Origin: Minisyncoccota bacterium
Lineage (GTDB): Bacteria > Patescibacteriota > Minisyncoccia > UBA6257 > 1-14-0-10-40-38
Assembly (NCBI GenBank): GCA_020052135.1
Contig: JAGVPS010000069.1
Location: forward strand, 1 to 7,061
DNA length: 7,061 nt
Direction: 5' to 3'
Shown: in pieces, positions 1 through 5,199 of the stretch
How positions within the stretch are numbered: position 1 is the stretch's first letter
Layout of the letters: each line of letters begins with the position of its first letter
Made by a program: the position numbers and the translations under genes
Notes under the pieces: model-generated
Told to the model about the DNA's origin: nothing
The model's input: only the letters and a program-made list of their open reading frames with translations
Database searches by the model: none

Positions 1-108
1 ATTGTGTGTACATAGAAGGGTAGATATTACTTGTTTGAAGTATACCTACGCCGCAGCTTCGATTTTTGCTCAGTGGTGCAGTTCAGATTTGAATTCGCGT
101 AGCGCATC

Positions 109-136
109 TTGACGCAGATTATAATAAGATTATAAT
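109..136 (+). promoter_or_regulatory. Sigma-70-type promoter of the toxin-antitoxin operon
   Basis: A -35 box TTGACG (109-114), a 16-bp spacer and a perfect -10 box TATAAT (131-136) lie directly upstream of the antitoxin. Transcription would be expected to begin about 7 bases after the -10 box, at or next to the ATG at 143, so the mRNA would be leaderless or nearly so. This fits the absence of a convincing Shine-Dalgarno site before the ATG. A second TATAAT occurs at 120-125, too close to the -35 box to pair with it. The boxes are seen directly; the start point is inferred. Confidence 0.75.
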
Positions 137-137
137 A
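117..137 (+). repeat. Direct repeat GATTATAATA over the -10 box, possible operator
   Basis: The 10-mer GATTATAATA occurs twice, at 117-126 and 128-137, with one base between, giving an 11-bp period of about one helical turn. The second copy contains the -10 box. AbrB/MazE-type antitoxins generally repress their own promoters, so a repeat on one DNA face here is a reasonable operator candidate. It could also be a simple duplication of an AT-rich -10 region. Confidence 0.5.
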
Positions 138-142
138 GAGCC

Positions 143-373
143 ATGACCCAAAAAGTATTAAAAGTAGGCAGTTCCGCGGCAGTGACGATTCCCAAAAAAT
201 CATTGGAGGAGCTCGGTATTAAAATTGGGGATAAAATTACGGTTCATGTTGACCAAGCAAAACGGGTGGTAACTATCAAGCCAACGGTTCACGTGGATAC
301 GGAGCTTCTCGATTGGACGAATGCATTTATAAAGAAGTATCGTCCTGCGCTTGAAAAACTCTCCAAAAAATAA
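143..373 (+). CDS. AbrB/MazE/SpoVT-family antitoxin
   Basis: This 76-residue protein has the AbrB-type swapped-hairpin DNA-binding domain at about residues 3-47: it opens KVLKVGSSAAVTIPKK, followed by LGIKIGDKITV and a second strand RVVTIKP. Residues 52-76 form a short helical tail (LLDWTNAFIKKYRPALEKL) of the kind that binds and neutralises the toxin. The family dimerises, binds operator DNA and autoregulates. The ATG is chosen because the domain begins right after it and a strong promoter lies immediately upstream. It overlaps the following Doc toxin gene by 23 bases, which supports a two-gene toxin-antitoxin module with coupled translation. Doc toxins are classically paired with Phd antitoxins, so this is a mixed pairing. 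The domain assignment is firm; the antitoxin role is inferred from the neighbour. Confidence 0.92.
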   Translation: MTQKVLKVGSSAAVTIPKKSLEELGIKIGDKITVHVDQAKRVVTIKPTVHVDTELLDWTNAFIKKYRPALEKLSKK

Positions 374-758
374 AATACGATATCTTACGCCGCAGGATAT
401 ATTAGTTATGCATGCGCGCGTTATTGAGGAAACCGGCGGAGTACATGGTGTTCGGGATGTCGGTCTTTTGATTTCTGCTTCAGAGCGGCCAAAGGCAAGT
501 TTCGGCGGCCAAGAATCATACCCGGATATCTTTAAAAAGGCCGCTGCATATCTTGAGGCATTAGTGCGGTATCATGTATTTGTGGACGGGAATAAACGAA
601 CCAGCGTCATTACTGCCGCGAGGTTTTTATATATAAACAAATATTTGTTTCGAGCAACCAATAGCGACATTGAGCGTTTCGTAGTGAGGATAGCGATTGA
701 GCGGCTCGACGTCGACCGCATTGCAGAATGGCTGCGTTCCAATGCGAGAAATAAATAG
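351..758 (+). CDS. doc: Death-on-curing (Doc) family toxin, Fic fold
   Basis: This 135-residue protein carries the Doc signature H75-VFVD-G80-NKRT, matching HxFx(D/A)(A/G)NKR, a Fic variant in which the usual GxGR end is NKR. Known Doc enzymes phosphorylate elongation factor Tu and so stop translation. The N-terminus IRYLTPQDILVMHARVIEETGG and the region around SERPKASFGG are also typical, and the length matches the family (about 125-135 residues), so it looks intact. The start is a TTG inside the antitoxin gene; no ATG or GTG lies in frame before the conserved IRYLTPQD segment, and the first internal ATG (residue 20) would cut into the domain. No good Shine-Dalgarno site is seen, so translation is probably coupled to the antitoxin. 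The next gene starts four bases after its TAG stop, in the same frame. Confidence 0.95.
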   Translation: MKNSPKNKIRYLTPQDILVMHARVIEETGGVHGVRDVGLLISASERPKASFGGQESYPDIFKKAAAYLEALVRYHVFVDGNKRTSVITAARFLYINKYLFRATNSDIERFVVRIAIERLDVDRIAEWLRSNARNK

Positions 759-761
759 TAT

Positions 762-2435
762 ATGAACGTCGAAACCCGCAAATGCAAAAGCTGTAGCACT
801 TCGTTTATCATCGAGCCGGACGATTTTAGTTTTTATGAAAAAATGCAGGTGCCCGCGCCAAACCTGTGCCCCGAGTGCCGGTTCAAACGGCGAGCGGTAT
901 TTAGAAATGAGCGAACAATTTATAAACGTACATGCGCACGTTGCAAAAAGTCAGTGGTTACCATGTTTAACCCTCAATCTCCGTACACGGTGTACTGCAA
1001 CGATTGTTGGAATTCGGACGCATGGGACCCTTATTCCTATGGGAAAGATTACGATTTCAATCGTCCATTTTTCGAACAGCTTGGAGAACTCGTACATAGC
1101 GTTCCTAAATTTGCGACCTACTCGAGTGCCATGAGTGGTCCCAATATCAATAGTGAGTACGCTAATTTTGCTGGTGGCAATAAAGATTGCTACTTAGTTT
1201 TCAATTGTGGCCCGAATAACGAAAATTGTGCCTATTCGCGAGGGTTGATGGGGGCGCGGGATACTTTTGACTCCTATTATGGTGAAGAAATCGAACGCGT
1301 ATATGAAGGAGTCAGCGTGCACAAGAGCACGGGCATTGTGTGGGGAGAAAACGTCATAGATTCCTTGGATTCGTGGTTTCTCATAAACTGTTCGGGATGC
1401 ACAAACTGTTTTGGCTGCGTAAATGTACGTCACAAATCATACTGCTTTTTAAATGAACAGCTCACTAAGGAGGAATGGAAGCGCCGTGTTTCAGAAATCA
1501 TAGGAAGTTATGAAAAAATGCAAGTATTTCTAAAAGAATTTAGAACCTTTTCTCTCAAGTTTCCTCGGCGGGAGAATAACACTTTGAAAGTGGAGCATTG
1601 TACGGGTAATTACATTTTTGAATCGAAGGATTGCCGTAACTGTTTTGAGGTTTCATTTTGTGAAAACATAAAGCATGCCTTTTCAGTAAAAAGGGCGAAA
1701 GATTGTTACGATGTGATAGGCCACTGTCGGAACTCAGAGCTTCTCTTAGAAAATGTCGGAGTAGGGGCGTCATCCTCGCGGGTTATCGGATCGTGGGGCG
1801 TTGAAGCTTCGCACGATGTCGCATATTCGTTTCTTGTACGCTCAAGCCAATATTGTTTTGGCTCCGACTCATTACGGAAAGCAAAGTATGCTGTTTTAAA
1901 CAAACGATACACGGAAGAGGAATACGAAAAACTTCGCACGCATATTATAAAAGAACTTTTAGACAAAGATATGTACGGACTATTCTTGCCTAAAGAGCTC
2001 GCGTTTTTCGGTTATAACGAAACGATTGGTCAGGATAATATGCCTCTTACGAAGGAAGCGGCAATCGCCGAAGGATTCCGATGGGAGGAGGATATCCCCG
2101 CCATGAAGGGACAAGAAACAATAACATGGGAGCGTATAGCTGATCGTATCGAGGATACTCCTGAGACGATTCTTAATGAAATACTGGCGTGCATGCAGTG
2201 TAGGAGAAACTATCGTCTTATTCGTTCAGAACTTGAATTTTATCGCCGTATGCTCATTCCGATTCCCCGAAAATGTTGGAATTGCCGATTTGGAGATCGT
2301 ATTTGCCGCCGTGGGCCTATGAAACTTTTTGACCGTACCTGCGACCATTGCAAAAAGCCAATAAAAACTAATTTTGCTCCCGATCGGCCGGAGATTGTCT
2401 ACTGTGAATCCTGCTACCAAAGAGAGGTGATATAA
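762..2435 (+). CDS. Mirror-ended zinc-ribbon protein, copy 1 (uncharacterised CPR family)
   Basis: This 557-residue protein has no signal peptide or membrane segment and is probably cytoplasmic. Residues 8-82 hold four CxxC knuckles (C8/C11, C36/C39, C58/C61, C79/C82), forming two treble-clef or ribbon-like zinc sites. Residues 477-551 repeat this with identical spacing (C477/C480, C505/C508, C527/C530, C548/C551). The centre (about 130-400) is rich in Cys, Asn and aromatics and contains two related motifs, CFGCVNVRHKSYCFLN (216-231) and CFGSDSLRKAKYAVLN (365-380), each followed by an EEW/EEY helix. A segment FFGYNETIGQD (415-425) is conserved in all three copies. The start is supported by the shared ETR-x-C opening; no Shine-Dalgarno site is visible. 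It lies four bases after the toxin stop and is probably co-transcribed with it. The function is unknown; a nucleic-acid or protein-binding scaffold is only a guess. Confidence 0.93.
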   Translation: MNVETRKCKSCSTSFIIEPDDFSFYEKMQVPAPNLCPECRFKRRAVFRNERTIYKRTCARCKKSVVTMFNPQSPYTVYCNDCWNSDAWDPYSYGKDYDFNRPFFEQLGELVHSVPKFATYSSAMSGPNINSEYANFAGGNKDCYLVFNCGPNNENCAYSRGLMGARDTFDSYYGEEIERVYEGVSVHKSTGIVWGENVIDSLDSWFLINCSGCTNCFGCVNVRHKSYCFLNEQLTKEEWKRRVSEIIGSYEKMQVFLKEFRTFSLKFPRRENNTLKVEHCTGNYIFESKDCRNCFEVSFCENIKHAFSVKRAKDCYDVIGHCRNSELLLENVGVGASSSRVIGSWGVEASHDVAYSFLVRSSQYCFGSDSLRKAKYAVLNKRYTEEEYEKLRTHIIKELLDKDMYGLFLPKELAFFGYNETIGQDNMPLTKEAAIAEGFRWEEDIPAMKGQETITWERIADRIEDTPETILNEILACMQCRRNYRLIRSELEFYRRMLIPIPRKCWNCRFGDRICRRGPMKLFDRTCDHCKKPIKTNFAPDRPEIVYCESCYQREVI

Positions 2436-2477
2436 ACACATCATCCTTAAAAACTGGAGTTTTTAAGGATGATGTGT
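2436..2477. repeat. Perfect 20-bp inverted repeat with 2-base loop
   Basis: The arms 2436-2455 and 2458-2477 are exact reverse complements with only GG between them. The hairpin begins at the base following the copy 1 stop codon. The stem contains A5/T5 tracts next to the loop but no T-run follows it, so it is not a textbook intrinsic terminator, although it could slow or end transcription in either direction, or protect the 3' end of the message. It could equally be a dispersed palindromic repeat. In-frame ATGs at 2469 and 2472 fall inside its right arm and are not believed to be starts of copy 2. Confidence 0.9.
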
Positions 2478-2498
2478 GGCATAACTCAAACAAAAAAC

Positions 2499-4292
2499 AT
2501 GAACTCTGAAACTAGAAATACTTCGACAAGCTCAGTACGAGCTTGCCAGAACTGCAAACAAGATTTTACGATCGAGCCTCAAGATTTTGATTTTTATAAA
2601 AAAATGGCGGTACCTGCACCCACGTGGTGCCCGCAGTGCAGGTTACAGCGACGGCTGGCTTTTATGAACGAGCGGGCGCTCTATAAGAGAAATTGTGATC
2701 TGTGCGGGAAGAGTATCGTCACGATGTATGCACCCGACACTAAATATGTAGTGTACTGCAATCCTTGTTGGTGGAGCGACAAATGGGACGGCACTCAATA
2801 TGCGAGAGCATACGATCCGTCGCGTCCATTTTTGGAACAGCTCAAACAATTAAGCGAGAAAACGCCGCAAATGGCGCTTGAGGTCAATTACCCAACGCTC
2901 GTGAATTCCGAATATGTAAATCACGCCGCGACTGCCAAGAATTGCTATCTCATCTTTACCGCTGATGAGTGCGAGAATGTGCTTTACTCCGAGATATTGA
3001 TGCGCGACAAAGACAGCATGGATTGCTCGATCATGAATTATTCCGAACTCTGTTACGAAAGCATAGATTGCCACCGCTCATCCAAAACTTTCTTTTCCGA
3101 GGATTGCGTTGATTGTGTAGACGTATATTTTTCCAAAAACTGCCGGAGTTGCGCCAACTGTTTTGGGTGTACCAATCTCCGAGGCAAACAGTACCACATT
3201 TTCAATCAGCCTTACTCGAAAGAGGAGTATCGTAAGAAATTAGAAGAGATGAAGCTCGATTCTCGAATTTCGCTCGAAGCGCATAAAAAACGCGCTCGGG
3301 AATTTTGGCTTACCACGCCGCGGCGATTTATGCAGTCGGGTTCGAAGAGCGTGAATGTAACCGGAGACTACACATACTGGTCAAAGAACGCGCATGATAT
3401 GCATCTTGTGGTAGGAGCAGAGGACAGCCGTTACTGCCAGATTTTGACTATGCTCCCGACGCGGGATGCCTATGACTACACTATTTGGGGCAATAATGCG
3501 GAGCGAATATATGAAGCGATGATTGTAGGAGAGGGTGCGGACACCGTAAAATTTTCTTATCAGTGCTGGCCCAATGTCCAAGATGTGGCATATTCCCTGT
3601 TTACCATTTCTTCAAAGCACATTTTTGGGTGTGCCAATATCCGAAATAAGCAGTATTGCATCTTAAATAAGCAATATTCAGAAGGAGATTTTGAAAAATT
3701 GAGAGAGAAGATTACACAGGACATGATAGTCAACCCATACGTAGATAGCATAGGTAGAAAATATCCGTACGGAGAGTTTTTACCGCCAGAGCTAAGTCCG
3801 TTTGGATATAACGAGAGTTACGCGATGAATTTTTTTCCATTGAGCGAAGCAGAGGCGGAAAAGAACGGATTTGGATGGTACGTCCCAAAGCCAAATCCGC
3901 ACAAGTCTACGCTTTTAGGGAAAGACTTGCCCGATACCATAAGAGAAGTGAATGACAGCATCCTCCAGGAAATCATCGAATGCGAAGGATGCAAAACCCC
4001 GTTTCGCATTGTTCCGTCCGAACTGGGATTACTCCGGCGTTTTACCATGCCTCTTCCGAGCCGTTGCCCCGCCTGCCGTTCTAAAGCGCGTTTTTTAAGA
4101 ATAAACCCGCCGCGCTTGTATGAGCGTACGTGCCAATGTGCGGGTACGGCATCGGAAAACAGAACATATACAAATATAAGCGTGCATCCTCACGGCCCCG
4201 CACATTGTTCAAAGTTGTTTCAGACTTCGTATGCCCCAGACCGTCCAGAAATCGTGTACTGCGAGACTTGTTACCAAAGTGAGGTAGTATAA
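2499..4292 (+). CDS. Mirror-ended zinc-ribbon protein, copy 2
   Basis: This 597-residue paralog of copy 1 opens with MNSETR, like MNVETR of copy 1, so I choose the ATG at 2499 over the in-frame ATGs at 2469 and 2472, which lie in a hairpin arm. N-terminal knuckles are C16/C19, C44/C47, C66/C69 and C87/C90, with the same spacing as copy 1. The centre holds CFGCTNLRGKQYHIFN (221-236) and IFGCANIRNKQYCILN (375-390). The conserved FLPPELSPFGYNES follows at about 427-440. C-terminal knuckles are C495/C498 and C523/C526, then C545-x-C547, then C570 after a 22-residue insertion containing HPHGPAH, then C588/C591. Between ETR and the first knuckle it carries nine residues where the other copies have one (Q or K), encoded by a small palindrome. 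No Shine-Dalgarno site is visible. The protein is probably cytoplasmic; its function is unknown. Confidence 0.93.
   Translation: MNSETRNTSTSSVRACQNCKQDFTIEPQDFDFYKKMAVPAPTWCPQCRLQRRLAFMNERALYKRNCDLCGKSIVTMYAPDTKYVVYCNPCWWSDKWDGTQYARAYDPSRPFLEQLKQLSEKTPQMALEVNYPTLVNSEYVNHAATAKNCYLIFTADECENVLYSEILMRDKDSMDCSIMNYSELCYESIDCHRSSKTFFSEDCVDCVDVYFSKNCRSCANCFGCTNLRGKQYHIFNQPYSKEEYRKKLEEMKLDSRISLEAHKKRAREFWLTTPRRFMQSGSKSVNVTGDYTYWSKNAHDMHLVVGAEDSRYCQILTMLPTRDAYDYTIWGNNAERIYEAMIVGEGADTVKFSYQCWPNVQDVAYSLFTISSKHIFGCANIRNKQYCILNKQYSEGDFEKLREKITQDMIVNPYVDSIGRKYPYGEFLPPELSPFGYNESYAMNFFPLSEAEAEKNGFGWYVPKPNPHKSTLLGKDLPDTIREVNDSILQEIIECEGCKTPFRIVPSELGLLRRFTMPLPSRCPACRSKARFLRINPPRLYERTCQCAGTASENRTYTNISVHPHGPAHCSKLFQTSYAPDRPEIVYCETCYQSEVV
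2517..2545 (+). repeat. Small palindrome inserted in frame in copy 2
   Basis: The segment contains CAAGCTC-AGTAC-GAGCTTG (2527-2545), a perfect 7-bp inverted repeat with a 5-base loop, preceded by CTTCGA. It encodes most of residues 7-15 (NTSTSSVRA), where copies 1 and 3 have a single residue (K or Q). The net gain is 24 bases, so the frame is kept. The sequence TTCGACAAGCTCAGTACGAG resembles, from memory, a motif seen often between genes in such genomes; this was not checked. Confidence 0.7.
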
Positions 4293-4364
4293 AAACAAGG
4301 CGAAGTCCCGCCGAAGCTCTTGGCGAAGAAGGATGAAGCCTGCTATCAAGCTGAAGTCCTATAA
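4293..4364 (+). other. In-frame tail after copy 2 stop, repeating the C-terminal motif
   Basis: After the TAA of copy 2 the frame stays open for 23 codons and ends at a second TAA (4362-4364). The translation starts KQGEVPPK and ends DEACYQAEVL, a diverged repeat of the gene's own last residues ETCYQSEVV, at a 72-base period. The middle part (GAAGTCCCGCCGAAGC...GGCGAAGAAGGA) looks like a degenerate dispersed repeat. The same arrangement follows copy 3. It has no start codon of its own and is most likely a duplicated gene end, or a shortened older C-terminus; expression by readthrough is possible but unproven. Confidence 0.65.
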
Positions 4365-4434
4365 AGTTGCCTTTACTCCATCTTTCTTGATATTCTAAAA
4401 ATAGCAACTTAACTCTCTTTTGGGGCAAACGCAC

Positions 4435-5010
4435 ATGGCGAGAGTCATCACTCCGTTTGGTTTGGGTGAAGCCGAAGCAGGACCTGATGCAAATGGCAAC
4501 GTTTCAGTTTTCTTGGATGAAGAATGGGAGGGGAGACATCAACGTGCGTTGAATCGCAGGACGCATGTTTTCCCGTTCTCGAACTGGGGAGTGGTACGTG
4601 TCGTGGATCTCGGCGGAGGACAATCCATCTCCAATCTGGAGTTCCACCGATCGTATCCCGCGGCGTGCGACGTTGTTCGGCGACCGTGTCCAACCAATGA
4701 AAAGCGCTTCGCGTTTGATTTCGAGCGGATGGCATTTCAGCCAAATCGCCTTCCGAACGGACGGGCGAGCCAGTGTATCACGCTTCAGACGCGGATTGAT
4801 GTTTGGGAAAAACAGAATGATGGAATTACCGCACCTAACATCGCAACTGCAAAGAACTGGTTGCAGGATGTGATGGAAAAAAACGGCATTCCGAAAAATG
4901 GCATCGGAGCCGTGTTGGTGCTTGATCTGGAGCACCAACGTCTCCAGTCCTTTGTCCTTGTGGTGGCGCCTCCGATTGGCGTCATCTTCAACAAAGGAAT
5001 ACGGGCATAG
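4435..5010 (+). CDS. Hypothetical protein, 191 residues
   Basis: I do not recognise this protein. It opens MARVITPFGLGEAEAGPD and has no signal peptide, membrane segment or zinc motif. A mixed alpha/beta pattern is suggested: strands around WGVVRVVDLGGG (51-62), a likely helix at TAKNWLQDVMEKNG (138-151), and hydrophobic strands AVLVLDLEHQRLQSFVLVVAPP (159-180, here described as two strands around an EHQR turn). The intrinsic terminator 11 bases after its stop supports expression on this strand. The ATG at 4435 is preferred; an in-frame TTG at 4420 would add five residues, and neither has a strong Shine-Dalgarno site. It sits between zinc-protein copies 2 and 3 and appears more G+C-rich than the start of the window, which may reflect separate origin. 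A 171-codon open frame on the other strand looks like its shadow. Confidence 0.75.
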   Translation: MARVITPFGLGEAEAGPDANGNVSVFLDEEWEGRHQRALNRRTHVFPFSNWGVVRVVDLGGGQSISNLEFHRSYPAACDVVRRPCPTNEKRFAFDFERMAFQPNRLPNGRASQCITLQTRIDVWEKQNDGITAPNIATAKNWLQDVMEKNGIPKNGIGAVLVLDLEHQRLQSFVLVVAPPIGVIFNKGIRA

Positions 5011-5021
5011 CGTGCTCATGT

Positions 5022-5051
5022 TTCCCGATGTACCCCATCGGGAATTTTTTT
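5022..5051 (+). terminator. Intrinsic terminator after the 191-residue gene
   Basis: The arms TTCCCGATG (5022-5030) and CATCGGGAA (5036-5044) form a perfect 9-bp stem with a 5-base loop TACCC, followed at once by seven T residues (5045-5051). This is a textbook rho-independent terminator on the plus strand. It separates the hypothetical gene from copy 3, which therefore needs its own promoter. Confidence 0.93.
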
Positions 5052-5067
5052 ATATGTGCGATTTCCT

Positions 5068-5096
5068 TTGAATCTGGATTCTAATTGGGATACTAT
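5068..5096 (+). promoter_or_regulatory. Possible promoter for copy 3
   Basis: TTGAAT (5068-5073) and TACTAT (5091-5096) are spaced 17 bases apart, each matching four of six consensus positions. A promoter is expected here because a strong terminator lies just upstream. An alternative -10 (TATACG, 5094-5099) overlaps. The transcript would carry a leader of roughly 95 bases before the ATG at 5200. Confidence 0.4.
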
Positions 5097-5133
5097 ACGT
5101 ATATAGGACCTGAAACACGGCAGTGTCAGCATT

Positions 5134-5167
5134 ATCCTCCAAAGGAGGATCCGTGCCTGGTTGGTAG
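5134..5167 (+). promoter_or_regulatory. Leader hairpin sequestering a strong Shine-Dalgarno-like site
   Basis: ATCCTCC (5134-5140) pairs perfectly with GGAGGAT (5144-5150) around an AAA loop. The right side plus loop reads AAAGGAGGAT, the strongest ribosome-binding-like site in the window. Four bases after GGAGG comes GTG at 5153, opening a four-codon frame (GTG CCT GGT TGG TAG, ending 5167). It may be a tiny leader peptide, or the palindrome may be a repeat that only looks like a binding site. A smaller stem (ACAC 5115-5118 with GTGT 5123-5126) precedes it. Confidence 0.4.
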
Positions 5168-5199
5168 ATAGGCGTCTTTGGCGGATAAAAACCGTTACT

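Noticed and set aside
833..1522. The 15-mer TTATGAAAAAATGCA occurs at 833-847 and 1508-1522 in copy 1 (both giving YEKMQ)
   Set aside because: Flanking sequence and protein context differ, and A-rich words of this kind are likely by chance; no wider duplication is seen.
2469..2498. Upstream in-frame ATG starts for copy 2 at 2469 and 2472
   Set aside because: They lie in a hairpin arm, add unconserved residues, and the ETR opening shared with copies 1 and 3 supports 2499.
4364..4410. Inverted repeat AAGTTGC ... GCAACTT with 33 bases between
   Set aside because: Seven base pairs around a long loop in AT-rich DNA can arise by chance, and no clean T-run follows the right arm.
4504..5019. A 171-codon open frame on the minus strand opposite the hypothetical gene
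   Set aside because: Its sequence has no domain-like pattern, and its upstream end lies in the intrinsic terminator, whose T-run fits the plus strand. It is most likely a shadow of the plus-strand gene.
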